This document shows, piece after piece, positions 16,630-24,853 of a stretch of 64,000 nucleotides of DNA. Origin of the DNA: Methylosinus sp. PW1 (GTDB lineage: Bacteria > Pseudomonadota > Alphaproteobacteria > Rhizobiales > Beijerinckiaceae). Within the stretch, counting starts at the first letter, position 1. The number at the start of each line of letters is the position of its first letter. Under the pieces are notes generated by a model. The model ran no database searches and was not told where the DNA came from. It saw nothing but the letters and a program-made list of their open reading frames with translations. The position numbers and the translations under genes were made by a program. The stretch covers positions 95,564 to 159,563 of the forward strand of contig NZ_JQNK01000010.1 of assembly GCF_000745215.1 (NCBI RefSeq), in the 5' to 3' direction.

Positions 16630-17585
16630 ACGGCCTCGAATTGGCGACGCCTCTCGCGCTCGCGCTCTTGCCGGCGCCTCTGCTGCTGCGTGCGCTGCGC
16701 GGGCGCGCAGCGGCCGGCGGATTGCCCTTACCGGAGACCATTCGTCATCGGCTCGGCGCCGACGCCGCAACCGGCGGCCTGCGTTTTTCCTGGCGCGTCA
16801 TCGTCTCGACGCTCGCCTGGATCGGACTGGTGATCGCGCTCGCCGGGCCGCGCGTCGCCGGCGCCGTCGCGGCGCTGCCGGCGACCGGGCGCGACATCAT
16901 GCTGGCGCTCGATCTCTCCGGCAGCATGACGAAGACGGATTTCGAGCTGGGCGGCGTCGCCGCCAGCCGACTCGCCGTGCTGAAACATTTCGGCGTGGAG
17001 CTGATCCGCCGTCGCGCCGGCGATCGCATCGGCCTCGTCGTCTTCGCCGAGACGGCTTTCGCCGCGGCTCCGCTGAGCTTCGATCTGCGCGTGGTGAGCG
17101 CGACGCTCGAGGAAATGGAGATCGGCCTCGTCGGCCGCTCCACTGCGATCGGCGAAGGGCTCGGCCTCGCGCTGAAGCGTCTGTCCGATTCCGCCGCGCC
17201 GTCGCGTCTCGTGATTCTGCTCTCCGACGGCGCCAATAACGCCGGCGTCAGCGAGCCCGGCGCTGTCGCCGAGCTGGCGCGCGACATGGGCGTGAAAATC
17301 TTCACCATCGGCCTCGGCGTGAGTGACACGCTCGCCAATCCCGACGATACCGATGCGGTGGATTTCGTCGCTCTGCAACGCATTGCGGAGATCGGCGGCG
17401 GCGCGGCGTTTCGCGCGCGCACCGGCGCCGAGCTCGACGCCGCGACGCGCGCCATAGAGGAGCTCATCGCCGGCCCGACGCCGGCGCCGCCGACGATCAT
17501 CTTTCATGAGCTGTGGATTTATCCGGGCGCGCTCGCTTTCTTGGCGGCGGCGGCGCTCGCGCTCGCGACGAGAGAGAGTCGATGA
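16626..17585 (+). CDS. VWA-domain membrane protein, BatA/MxaC-like
   Basis: The 319-residue protein has an N-terminal hydrophobic helix (about 6-24), a second near 57-80 and a third at the C-terminus (YPGALAFLAAAALALA). Between the second and third lies a von Willebrand A domain with an intact metal-ion-dependent adhesion site: DLSGS at 96-100 (DxSxS), then a threonine in GRSTAIGEGLGLAL and an aspartate in ILLSDGANNAG. The VWA domain should therefore bind Mg and a protein ligand in the periplasm. It pairs with the second VWA protein encoded next, overlapping by ATGA, as in Bat and Mxa operons. Confidence 0.9.
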   Translation: MNGLELATPLALALLPAPLLLRALRGRAAAGGLPLPETIRHRLGADAATGGLRFSWRVIVSTLAWIGLVIALAGPRVAGAVAALPATGRDIMLALDLSGSMTKTDFELGGVAASRLAVLKHFGVELIRRRAGDRIGLVVFAETAFAAAPLSFDLRVVSATLEEMEIGLVGRSTAIGEGLGLALKRLSDSAAPSRLVILLSDGANNAGVSEPGAVAELARDMGVKIFTIGLGVSDTLANPDDTDAVDFVALQRIAEIGGGAAFRARTGAELDAATRAIEELIAGPTPAPPTIIFHELWIYPGALAFLAAAALALATRESR

Positions 17586-18493
17586 TCGAGATCGGCGATT
17601 TCGCTCTGCTGCGTCCGCTGTGGCTGCTGGCTCCGCCGGCGCTGGCCTTGCTCGTCGCCATGACGCGGCGGCGCGATTCGCTCGGCGATTGGCGCCGCAT
17701 CGTCGATCCGGCGCTGCTCGCCATCATGCTGCGCCGAAGCGCGAGCGCCGGCGCTTCTCGCAGCGACGCGCCGCTGTTTTTCAGCGTCGCGCTCATCGCG
17801 CTCGCGCTCTGCGGGCCGGCGATGAAAATGCGCGGCGCCGAGCAGTTCCGCAATCTCGACGCCACTTTGATCCTGCTCGACGTGTCGCGCGCCGAGCGTT
17901 TGGGGCAGGCGGTCGCGGCGGCGCAATTTCTGCTCGAGCGCTCGGGCGCGCGGCAGATCGGCCTCGCTCTCTACGCCGGCGACGCCTATCTCGCGAGCCC
18001 GCTGACCGATGACGCGAAATCGCTCGAATCTCTGCTCTTCGCCATAGACGAGCGAACCGTGCCCGATGGCGGAACCAAGCCGGATCGCGCGCTCGCATTC
18101 GCCCGGCGCCTGCTGCGCGAAGCGGAGATCGCAGCGGCGGATATCGCCATTATCTCGGATGGAGAGGGGCTCGATCCACGCGCGGAGCGTCTCGCCGCCG
18201 CGCTCGCGCGCGAAGGACGCCATGTGCATAGTCTCTTCGTCTCGGCGCGCGGCGGCGTCGATGCGCTCGAGCCCGCGCGTCGCGCCGCAATGGCGTCGCT
18301 CGCAGCCGCCGGAAGTGGGCGCGCAGGCGACGCGGCCGATCCCGCCGAGATCGCGCGCGCGATCGAAGCGCGCGGCGTCGCACATATCGCGGAAGGCGAG
18401 CTGCGCGCGCTGGAATGGCGCGACTATGGACGCTTTATCCTATTGCTCGCGGCGGCGCCGCTGCTGCTCGCGTTGCCGGGGAGGGGCGCATGA
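17582..18493 (+). CDS. VWA-domain membrane protein, BatB/MxaL-like, degenerate MIDAS
   Basis: The 303-residue protein has the same plan as its neighbour: N-terminal helix (about 9-27), second helix (about 63-80), a VWA domain and a C-terminal helix (FILLLAAAPLLLALPG). The metal site is incomplete: where DxSxS is expected the protein has D100-V-S-R-A, so the second serine is missing, although the later aspartate in AIISDGEGLD remains. It may bind its partner without metal. Start chosen at 17582, where ATG overlaps the stop of the first VWA gene. It precedes the TPR gene with the same four-base overlap, as in batB-batC pairs. Confidence 0.82.
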   Translation: MIEIGDFALLRPLWLLAPPALALLVAMTRRRDSLGDWRRIVDPALLAIMLRRSASAGASRSDAPLFFSVALIALALCGPAMKMRGAEQFRNLDATLILLDVSRAERLGQAVAAAQFLLERSGARQIGLALYAGDAYLASPLTDDAKSLESLLFAIDERTVPDGGTKPDRALAFARRLLREAEIAAADIAIISDGEGLDPRAERLAAALAREGRHVHSLFVSARGGVDALEPARRAAMASLAAAGSGRAGDAADPAEIARAIEARGVAHIAEGELRALEWRDYGRFILLLAAAPLLLALPGRGA

Positions 18494-19365
18494 TCTCGCG
18501 TCATCGCATGAGAGGCGAGCCTGAAGGCTCGCGCTCCATTGCGGGCCTCGGACCGCGAGCCTTCAGGCTCGCCCTTATTCTCCTCATCCTGTCGCTCGTG
18601 AGCGCATTATGGACTCTCGGACCGCAGCTCGGCGGACGCGCATTGCTGGCGCTCGGATTTCCATCCTTTGCCGCGCGAGTCTTCGCCGATCCCGTCTGGA
18701 AGGGCGCCGCCTTCTATGCGGCCGGCCGCTGGGAGGAGGCCGCCGCCGCTTTCGCGCGCGATAGCGACAGTCTCTATGATCTCGGCAATGCGCTGGCGCT
18801 CGCCGGTCGTTACCGGGAGGCGGTCGCCTCCTATGATCGCACGCTGCGCGCCGATCCGGACGATGAGGACGCGGCCTATAATAAAACTCTGCTGCTCGGT
18901 CTGCTCGAGCGTGAGAGCGCCGGCGGCGACGCCAAGGCCAATTCGGCCGCGACCGGCCAGCAGCGCGCGCTCGGCAGTCTCGACGACGACAAAGGCGGCG
19001 GCGGGGAGGGCGCGGCGGGCGAGCGCGAGACCAGCTCGCGGCCCGGCGATCGCGGCGGCGCCAAAGCCTCCAAGCAGGGCAAGGGCCAGGAGGAGACGAA
19101 GGAGAGCGGCGCCGGCGCGACCGGCGCGGTCGGAGCCTCGGAGGGCGCGGGCCGCACTGGCGGGCAGAGGATCGACGTCGCCGCTCTGCTGCATGAGCGC
19201 GACCGCCGCGTGCGCCGGCGGCTCGAGGCGCGCGCCATTCACGCCAGCGCCGATTGGCTGCAGAGCCTCGACGACGATCCCGGCCGTTTCCTGAAGCTGC
19301 GCATCGCCGCCGAGAAGGCGCGCCGCTTGCGCGCCGGCGGCGGCGCGCTGGAGGAGGATGATTGA
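18490..19365 (+). CDS. TPR-containing membrane protein, BatC/MxaK-like
   Basis: The 291-residue protein starts with ATG at 18490, overlapping the previous stop. A transmembrane helix is near 28-40 (LALILLILSLVSALW), then a pair of TPR-like helices: FYAAGRWEEAAAAFARDSDS, DLGNALALAGRYREAVASYD and ADPDDEDAAYNKTLLLGLLE. A long Gly/Ala/Lys-rich low-complexity linker (about 155-235) leads to a C-terminal helical part ending LRAGGGALEEDD. The N-terminal 30 residues are unusual: they are translated from two inserted REP units (18515-18572), giving GEPEGSRS and GPRAFRLA. An ATG at 18508 also lies before the repeats, so either start would include them. Confidence 0.8.
   Translation: MISRHRMRGEPEGSRSIAGLGPRAFRLALILLILSLVSALWTLGPQLGGRALLALGFPSFAARVFADPVWKGAAFYAAGRWEEAAAAFARDSDSLYDLGNALALAGRYREAVASYDRTLRADPDDEDAAYNKTLLLGLLERESAGGDAKANSAATGQQRALGSLDDDKGGGGEGAAGERETSSRPGDRGGAKASKQGKGQEETKESGAGATGAVGASEGAGRTGGQRIDVAALLHERDRRVRRRLEARAIHASADWLQSLDDDPGRFLKLRIAAEKARRLRAGGGALEEDD
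18515..18572. repeat. REP pair inside a coding sequence
   Basis: The unit at 18515-18537 reads GCGAGCCTGAAGGCTCGC plus GCTCC (one base different from the usual GGTCC). The reverse-complement unit at 18550-18572 matches the standard form. The arrangement, two units head to head about 12 bases apart, is the same as at 215-272. Here the pair lies within the first 30 codons of the TPR gene and keeps the frame open, so it is either translated or marks a place where the true start has been displaced. Confidence 0.85.
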
Positions 19366-20582
19366 TGTCGCGCCGGCTCGCGCTTCTTCTGCTCTTCTTG
19401 CTGCAACCTCTCGCGCAGGCGCTGGCGCAGGAGGAGCCGCCCTTCGGCCGCGTCGAGCTCCGCGTCGAAGCGCCATCCGAGACGCCTTATGTCGGCGAGC
19501 CGCTGCGGCTGGTGATCCGTTCCGCCATACGCGGCCGCGTGCTGCTGGATCATATCATCCAGCCTTCGCTGCTCGATTTCGACTGGCAGCAGTTCGGCGT
19601 CGACTCCTCCAGCGAGGAGATGATCGACGGCTTTTGGACGCCGGTGGTCGAGCGCGTGCTGATGATCTATCCGCTGCGCGCCGGACGGCTCACCATTCCG
19701 CCCTTCAAGCGCCGCATCGCCTATCGCATCGACGAGAGCGGCAGGGTGGAGGCCGAATTCGTCTCCGCGCCTCTCCAGATAGAAGCGCGCGCCCGCGACG
19801 GGCTGGTTCCGCCGGGCGAGAGCTTTCTGCCGGCGCGGAGCCTGCGCATCACCGACGTCTGGGACATTGAGCCGGACAAGATTCCCTTCGGCGAGACGGC
19901 GCGGCGCACCGTCACTGTGGAGGCCGAGGGCGTCACCGCCGATCGCCTGCCGCCGCTGCCCAATTTCCGCGCGCCGGGAATCATCACTTTCGCCGCGCCG
20001 GTGGAGCGGCAAACGATCGTGACCGATCAGGGGCCGGTCGCTCATGCGGTCTATCGCTGGAACGTGCGGCCCGTGTCCGCGGTCTCGGCCTATGCGCCGG
20101 CGATCCGCATCGCCTGGTTCGATGTCGCGACGCGGCGGATGCGCGAGGCCGTCGCGCCCGAGCGGCGCATCGCTTTCGGCGACGCGCCGCGCGAGCATGC
20201 GGCCGCTAGGCTGCGCGAGAGTCCGGGCCTCGCGGCGCCGCAGCCGATCATCGCCGCGCTGGCGAGCTTCGTCGCTAGCGCGGCTCTCGTCTGTCTCATC
20301 GCCGCCATGCGGGGGCGGATCGGCGCGCGGCGGCCAGCGGCGTTCGCCGCTCTGAAGCGAGCCGCTCGCGCCGCTGACGCCATCGCCTTTCGCCATGCCG
20401 CGGGCCGATTGGCGGAGGCCGACCGCAAAGCCTGGGCGAGGATCGCCGCGCGCGAGGACATAGGCGCGCAGCTGGCCGCGCTGGACGCTTCGCTCTATGG
20501 GCGCGAGCCGCAGGCCGCTCCGGCGCTCGCGCCGCTGGCGCGCGCCATCGTCGCCGCCTGGGCGCCGAGCGGCGGCGAATAG
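19365..20582 (+). CDS. BatD/MxaA-like exported membrane-anchored protein
   Basis: The 405-residue protein has a signal peptide (MSRRLALLLLFLLQPLAQALA), a long periplasmic beta-rich region and one C-terminal transmembrane helix (about 296-311, PIIAALASFVASAALVCLIA) followed by a cytoplasmic helical tail of about 95 residues. The beta region contains FGRVELRVEAPSETPYVGEP, like the first immunoglobulin-like strand pair of BatD proteins, and RVLMIYPLRAGRLTIPPFKR, the motif in which BatD proteins place their second domain. The ATG at 19365 overlaps the previous stop by one base (TGATG). It closes the MoxR operon and probably forms a membrane complex with the two VWA proteins. Confidence 0.82.
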   Translation: MSRRLALLLLFLLQPLAQALAQEEPPFGRVELRVEAPSETPYVGEPLRLVIRSAIRGRVLLDHIIQPSLLDFDWQQFGVDSSSEEMIDGFWTPVVERVLMIYPLRAGRLTIPPFKRRIAYRIDESGRVEAEFVSAPLQIEARARDGLVPPGESFLPARSLRITDVWDIEPDKIPFGETARRTVTVEAEGVTADRLPPLPNFRAPGIITFAAPVERQTIVTDQGPVAHAVYRWNVRPVSAVSAYAPAIRIAWFDVATRRMREAVAPERRIAFGDAPREHAAARLRESPGLAAPQPIIAALASFVASAALVCLIAAMRGRIGARRPAAFAALKRAARAADAIAFRHAAGRLAEADRKAWARIAAREDIGAQLAALDASLYGREPQAAPALAPLARAIVAAWAPSGGE

Positions 20583-20600
20583 TCGGCAAAAACCGCCGTC

Positions 20601-20924
20601 TCACGGAACGACGGTGATCGTCCCGCTCATGTGAGAATGCAGCCCGCAGCGAAAGGCCACCTCGCCCGGACGGGTCAGCGTGACGTCGAAGCTCTCGTCC
20701 TCGTCGACATGCTCGGGCGAATGGAAGATTTCGTCCTTGCCCATCGCGCCGATGATGGAATGCGGCGCCTGATCGTGATTGACGAAAACGACGGTCTCGC
20801 CTGTGCGCACGGTGAGATGGACCGGCGCGAAGGCGAAATTCTCTATGCGCACCTCGGCCGCGAGGCCGGGACCGAGCGAGAGCGACATTGCGAGAAGCGA
20901 GGCCGCGAAAGCGCGTTGTCTCAT
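20601..20924 (-). CDS. Exported cupredoxin (amicyanin/plastocyanin-like)
   Basis: The 107-residue precursor has a signal peptide (about 1-23) and a compact type-1 copper domain. The four ligands are visible: H55 in QAPHSIIGAM, and C93, H96 and M99 in FRCGLHSHMSG. The spacing C-x-x-H-x-x-M equals that of amicyanin, the electron acceptor of methylamine dehydrogenase, but amicyanin has a longer N-terminal strand, and no methylamine genes are near. The protein should carry electrons in the periplasm. It overlaps the DUF1345 gene by four bases and converges on the MoxR operon with 18 bases between stops. Confidence 0.9.
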   Translation of the reverse strand: MRQRAFAASLLAMSLSLGPGLAAEVRIENFAFAPVHLTVRTGETVVFVNHDQAPHSIIGAMGKDEIFHSPEHVDEDESFDVTLTRPGEVAFRCGLHSHMSGTITVVP

Positions 20925-21628
20925 ACGAAGCCCGCGGCGATATTGACGGTGAGGGCCAGTATCGCGGTGTTGAAGAAGAAGGCCAGCACGCCTTGCGCGA
21001 GCGCGACCGCGCGCATCGTCGTGGAGGCGGTGGAGACGTCCGCCGTCTGCGAGGCGACGCCGATCACATAGGCAAAATAGAGAAAATCCATATAGCCGGG
21101 CTGTTGCGCGCCCGGAAAGATCAGCCCGCCGCGCTGCTCGGCGGGACGATCCGGCGCGGCGCCGCGCTCGAGATAATATTCATGCGCGTAATGCAGCGCG
21201 AAGGTGAGATGCACGAACAGCCAGGAGAGCACGACGGTCAGCACGGCGAGGGAAATATGCGCGTGCTTGGAAAATCCCTCGAGATTTTTGACCGGCCCGA
21301 GTTCGGCGACGATCGCGCCGATGGAGGCGCAGGCGGTGGCGATGGTCATCACCAGAATGACGAGCCGGCCTTCGTCCTGCAATTGCGCGCGGCGGCGCAT
21401 GGAGCTCGGCGTCGAGCGCGCCATCATCTCCGCCGAGAGCGCGAGATAGAGCGTCACGAAGACGTCCCAGCCGACGAGCGCGCGCGTGACCTCGCGCCAG
21501 CTCGCGGGCAGCAGCACGCCCGCGGCCACGCCTGCGAGCAGGCAGAAGAGCAGCCGCGCGCGCGCCCTGGCGATGCGCCACAGCAGTGGGCGTCGATGGC
21601 GCGCATGAGTCTCTGCGGGGTGGCTCAT
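20921..21628 (-). CDS. DUF1345 integral membrane protein
   Basis: The product is 235 residues from the ATG at 21628; a TTG at 21640 that overlaps the ispA stop is an alternative. Five or so transmembrane helices are visible: LLFCLLAGVAAGVLLPAS, ALVGWDVFVTLYLALSAEM, LVILVMTIATACASIGAIVA, LAVLTVVLSWLFVHLTFALH and ALAQGVLAFFFNTAILALTV. Conserved DUF1345 features include YAHEYY after the fourth helix and PGYMDFLYFAYVIGVASQTADV. The function is unknown. It lies between the polyprenyl synthase and cupredoxin genes on the same strand, with overlaps or near contact on both sides, suggesting one transcript. Confidence 0.88.
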   Translation of the reverse strand: MSHPAETHARHRRPLLWRIARARARLLFCLLAGVAAGVLLPASWREVTRALVGWDVFVTLYLALSAEMMARSTPSSMRRRAQLQDEGRLVILVMTIATACASIGAIVAELGPVKNLEGFSKHAHISLAVLTVVLSWLFVHLTFALHYAHEYYLERGAAPDRPAEQRGGLIFPGAQQPGYMDFLYFAYVIGVASQTADVSTASTTMRAVALAQGVLAFFFNTAILALTVNIAAGFV

Positions 21629-21636
21629 CGGCGCGC

Positions 21637-22578
21637 TCAATTGCTGCGCAATGCGACGAAGCGCGCCGCCTGCGCGAGCACGTCCGTCGCCGCGCCGAGG
21701 CCCGTCTCGGCGAGCGCCGCTATGGCCGCCTCGACCAGCGCGTCGCGCCGCTGGCGCGCCTTGTTCATGCCGAGCAGGCCGATCAAAGTGGCCTTGTTGC
21801 GCTCGGCGTCCTTGCCGGCGCGCTTGCCGAGCGCCGCCTCGTCGCCCTCTGCGTCCAAAATATCGTCGGCGATCTGGAATGCGGCGCCGAGCGCATCGCC
21901 ATAGCGGCCGAGCGCCGCCGCCACGGGAGCCGAGGCGCCGCCGAGAATGGCGCCGAAGTCGACCGAGACGCGCAAGAGCGCGCCGGTCTTCATGGCCTGG
22001 AGGCGGAGCGTCTCCTCCTGCGAGAGCGGGCTGGTCGCCTTTTCGGCCTCGAGGTCCAGCGCCTGCCCGCCGACCATGCCGCCGAGCCCGGAGGCGCGGG
22101 CCAGCGCCAGCACGAGACGGGCGCGGATTTGCGCGTCGGCATGGGTCGCCGGATCGGCCACAACGTCGAACGCATAGGTCAGCAGCCCGTCGCCGGCGAG
22201 AATGGCGGTGGCCTCGTCGAAGGCCTTATGGGCGGTGGGGCGCCCGCGGCGCAGATCGTCGTCGTCCATGGCCGGGAGATCGTCATGGGCCAGCGAGTAG
22301 CAATGGATCATCTCGATCGCCGCGGCGGCGCGCCGCGCACTCTCGCCCTCGACGCCGAAGAGGCGGGCGGATTCGAGCGCCAGAAACGGCCGCAGCCGCT
22401 TGCCGCCGCCCAGCGCCACATAGCGCATCGCCTCCAGCAGCCGCGCCGGCCGGGCGATCTCGCCCGAAAGCGGCTCCGCGCCGAGCAGGGCGCCCAGCGT
22501 CGCCTCGGTCGCGCTGGCGGCCTCGTCGAGGCGGCGGCGGAAAACGTCGTCGGTGGTCTTGGCTGCGTCGCCGGTCAT
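21637..22578 (-). CDS. ispA: Polyprenyl (geranyl/farnesyl) diphosphate synthase
   Basis: The 313-residue enzyme condenses isopentenyl diphosphate with allylic diphosphates. Family motifs are clear: GGGKRLRPFLALESARLFG, the first Asp-rich motif in YSLAHDDLPAMDDDDLRRGRPT, GDGLLTYAFDVVAD, KTGALLRVSVDFGAILGGA and the second Asp-rich motif FQIADDILDAEGDEAALGK. Two small residues before the first DDxxD suggest a short-chain (C15 farnesyl) product, as in IspA. The ATG at 22578 gives the usual family length; the open frame extends upstream without conservation. It is divergent from the old yellow enzyme gene at 22700, so 22579-22699 should hold both promoters. Confidence 0.93.
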   Translation of the reverse strand: MTGDAAKTTDDVFRRRLDEAASATEATLGALLGAEPLSGEIARPARLLEAMRYVALGGGKRLRPFLALESARLFGVEGESARRAAAAIEMIHCYSLAHDDLPAMDDDDLRRGRPTAHKAFDEATAILAGDGLLTYAFDVVADPATHADAQIRARLVLALARASGLGGMVGGQALDLEAEKATSPLSQEETLRLQAMKTGALLRVSVDFGAILGGASAPVAAALGRYGDALGAAFQIADDILDAEGDEAALGKRAGKDAERNKATLIGLLGMNKARQRRDALVEAAIAALAETGLGAATDVLAQAARFVALRSN

Positions 22579-22699
22579 GGGACCCTTTCCCGAGAAAATC
22601 ATTCCATCTGGCTCGGACCTAACAAATTTGCGATCAATCCCCAAGTGGCGAGGGGAAGGGGGCGCGCAGGGGCGCGGCCCGAGAGGAAAATCCGAGACC

Positions 22700-23782
22700 A
22701 TGACCGTTTCTTTGTTCGAACCCTTTCGGCTGGGCGATCTCACGCTCGCCAATCGCATCGTCATGGCGCCGCTGACGCGCCGTCGCGCCACCCATGAGAC
22801 CAACGCCGCCAATGCGCTGATGGCCGAGCATTATCGCCAGCGCGCCTCGGCCGGGCTCATCATCGCCGAGGCCTCGCAGATTTCCCAGCAGGGGCAGGGC
22901 TACGCCTATACGCCGGGGATTTATTCGCCCGAGCAGGTCGCCGGCTGGCGCCAGGTGACGGAGGCCGTGCATGCGGCGGGCGGGCGTATCGTCCTGCAGC
23001 TCTGGCATGTCGGGCGCGTCTCGCATGTCTCTCTGCAGCCCGGTGGCGGGGCGCCGGTCGCGCCTTCCGCCATCGCCACGACGAAGCAGGTGGCGATCGA
23101 GACCGGCGCCGCCGATTGCTCCGCGCCGCGCGCGCTGGAGCTCGCCGAGATTCCGGGGCTGATCGCCGATTATCGCAAGGCCGCGCGCAATGCGAAGGAG
23201 GCCGGCTTCGACGGCGTCGAGGTGCATTGCGCCAATGGCTATCTCATCGACGAGTTCTTGCGCGACGGCTCCAACAAGCGCGAGGACGCCTATGGCGGCG
23301 CGCCGCAAAATCGCGCGCGCTTCGGCCTCGAGGTCGTGGACGCCGTGCTGGCGGAATGGGACGCGTCCCGCGTCGGCGTGCGCATATCGCCGGTGAGCCC
23401 GGTGTACGACATGTCGGACAGCGATCCGCAGAGCGTCTTCGGCTATTTCGTGGAGCGGCTGGCGGAGAGGAAGCTCGGCTTTCTCCATGTCATAGAAGGT
23501 GCGACGCAAGGCCCGCGCGATGTCGCGCCTTTCGATTATCTCGCTCTGCGCAAGAGCTTCCCCGGCGCCTATATCGCCAATAACGCCTATACGCTGGAGC
23601 TCGCGCAGGAAACGCTCGCGAGCGGACGCGCCGATCTCATCGCCTTCGGCCGGCCCTTCATCTCCAATCCCGATCTCGTCGAGCGCCTGCGTCGCCGCGC
23701 GCCGCTCACCGATGTCGATTTCGAGACAGTCTATGGGGCGGGCGCGAAGGGATATACAGATTATCCGACACTGACGGCGTGA
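22700..23782 (+). CDS. Old-yellow-enzyme family alkene reductase
   Basis: The 360-residue flavoenzyme belongs to the NemA/OYE family, which uses NADPH and FMN to reduce activated C=C bonds, nitrate esters or maleimides. The start MTVSLFEPFRLGDLTLANRI and APLTRRRAT are typical. The substrate-binding pair is present in DGVEVHCANGYLIDEFLRDG (H and N), and the FMN phosphate site is in IANNAYTLELAQETLASGRA and LIAFGRPFISNPDL. The conserved tyrosine region TPGIYSPEQVAGW and the block GRIVLQLWHVGRVSH are also there. It is divergent from ispA and is followed by a strong hairpin terminator. Confidence 0.93.
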   Translation: MTVSLFEPFRLGDLTLANRIVMAPLTRRRATHETNAANALMAEHYRQRASAGLIIAEASQISQQGQGYAYTPGIYSPEQVAGWRQVTEAVHAAGGRIVLQLWHVGRVSHVSLQPGGGAPVAPSAIATTKQVAIETGAADCSAPRALELAEIPGLIADYRKAARNAKEAGFDGVEVHCANGYLIDEFLRDGSNKREDAYGGAPQNRARFGLEVVDAVLAEWDASRVGVRISPVSPVYDMSDSDPQSVFGYFVERLAERKLGFLHVIEGATQGPRDVAPFDYLALRKSFPGAYIANNAYTLELAQETLASGRADLIAFGRPFISNPDLVERLRRRAPLTDVDFETVYGAGAKGYTDYPTLTA

Positions 23783-23790
23783 GCCGACAG

Positions 23791-23829
23791 GGCAGGGCTC
23801 GTTTCTCCTTGCGGGAAACGAGCCCTGCC
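23791..23829. terminator. Bidirectional hairpin terminator
   Basis: GGCAGGGCTCGTTTC at 23791-23805 is perfectly complementary to GAAACGAGCCCTGCC at 23815-23829 with a 9-base loop. It lies between the convergent stops of the old yellow enzyme gene and the His/Met-rich protein gene. No long T run follows, so termination would depend on the strong 15-bp stem. Confidence 0.8.
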
Positions 23830-23835
23830 TAGCCG

Positions 23836-24132
23836 TTATTCCGCCTTGGGCGCCGCGTCCGGCGCATGGCCCTCATGGCCGCTCTCATGTCCGCCATCAT
23901 GGCCCGCGCCATGGCCCTGATGCATGGATTTCATGTGATCCATCATCATCTGATCATGCATCTGATGCATTTGACGCATCTCTTGCATCATCTTGCAGCA
24001 GCCGCCCCCAGAGCCGTCGCCATGCTCCTCCTGCGGAGCGGCGGGCTTGGTCTCGACAGTCGTTTCGGCGAGCGCCGGCGCGACCGTCGCCGTCAGAAGA
24101 GCCGCCGCCAGTGTGGGAATGATATTTTTCAT
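23836..24132 (-). CDS. Small exported His/Met-rich protein, probable metal (copper) binder
   Basis: The 98-residue precursor has a signal peptide (MKNIIPTLAAALLTATVAPALA). The mature part has a double cysteine (GGGCCKMM), then a Met/His-rich helix MRQMHQMHDQMMMDHMKSMH and a His-rich tail with repeated HG, HE and HD pairs. This composition is typical of periplasmic copper- or nickel-binding proteins, as seen in copper-resistance loci. No transporter is adjacent, although a cupredoxin gene lies 3 kb away. The ATG at 24132 was chosen because it begins the signal peptide; the frame is open further upstream but unlike a protein. Confidence 0.75.
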   Translation of the reverse strand: MKNIIPTLAAALLTATVAPALAETTVETKPAAPQEEHGDGSGGGCCKMMQEMRQMHQMHDQMMMDHMKSMHQGHGAGHDGGHESGHEGHAPDAAPKAE

Positions 24133-24259
24133 CGCCTCGCCCTCGCTATCGCCGGCATCTCCATAGGAAGTGGTCGCCGGCAGGGTCGATCGCAATGCGG
24201 CGACATGTCCTATTTGTCGCGTATTTTGCCGAAAGCGAGCCGTGTGGCCCGCAGGCGAA

Positions 24260-24853
24260 TCAGCTTTCAGGCTCGGCGACAGTCTCGCAGGAGACAGAAC
24301 GCAGGCGCTGCTCGGCGCGATCGCGATCGCTCGCGCGCTTGGCCAGCGAGCGTAGCAGCACAAAGCCGCGCATCGAAGGCGCCGTCACATGCACTTGGCT
24401 CGGCGGCGTTTCCTCATCCTCGCCCTCGACGGCTTCTATTTGGCGCGCATCGCCGATCAGAACGTCGATCTTGCCCTTGATCGCCGAGCGATCCGTGGCG
24501 GAATGAAAGATGCGGCCCGTTCGCGCATGAAAGGAGAGCGCGAGCAGATCCTCGGGATCGGCGTCGGCGCGCACGCGCAGCAGGCCTTTGGAGAGATCGA
24601 AGAGGCAGACGCCTTCGACGAAAGCCGAATCCTCGAAAGGCGTGACCTCCGCGCCGGGCGCGGCGCGCGGCAGCAGAGCGACGCCATTGGTCGTCGCCTC
24701 GGCGTTTTGCGCGGCGGCGAGGAGGCGCGCATAGGCGTTTCGCGGCGCGACGTCCGGCATCAGCAGCACGGCGACGATGTGAACGGAGCCCGCGACGCAG
24801 ACGGTCGCGAGCGCCCAGGGCAGCCAGTCGAGATAGTCGCGAGAAATTTTCAT
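24260..24853 (-). CDS. DUF1254-family membrane-anchored protein
   Basis: The 197-residue protein has one N-terminal transmembrane helix (about 10-32, LDWLPWALATVCVAGSVHIV) and an exported domain that includes DSAFVEGVCLFDLSKGLLRV, LSFHARTGRIFHSATDRSA and a C-terminal basic region. This matches the short alphaproteobacterial DUF1254 proteins usually encoded just after a DUF1214 protein, as here, where ATG overlaps the upstream stop (ATGA at 24850-24853). The pair lies directly downstream of a PBP1A gene, so a role in the cell envelope is a fair guess. The biochemical function is unknown. Confidence 0.8.
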   Translation of the reverse strand: MKISRDYLDWLPWALATVCVAGSVHIVAVLLMPDVAPRNAYARLLAAAQNAEATTNGVALLPRAAPGAEVTPFEDSAFVEGVCLFDLSKGLLRVRADADPEDLLALSFHARTGRIFHSATDRSAIKGKIDVLIGDARQIEAVEGEDEETPPSQVHVTAPSMRGFVLLRSLAKRASDRDRAEQRLRSVSCETVAEPES

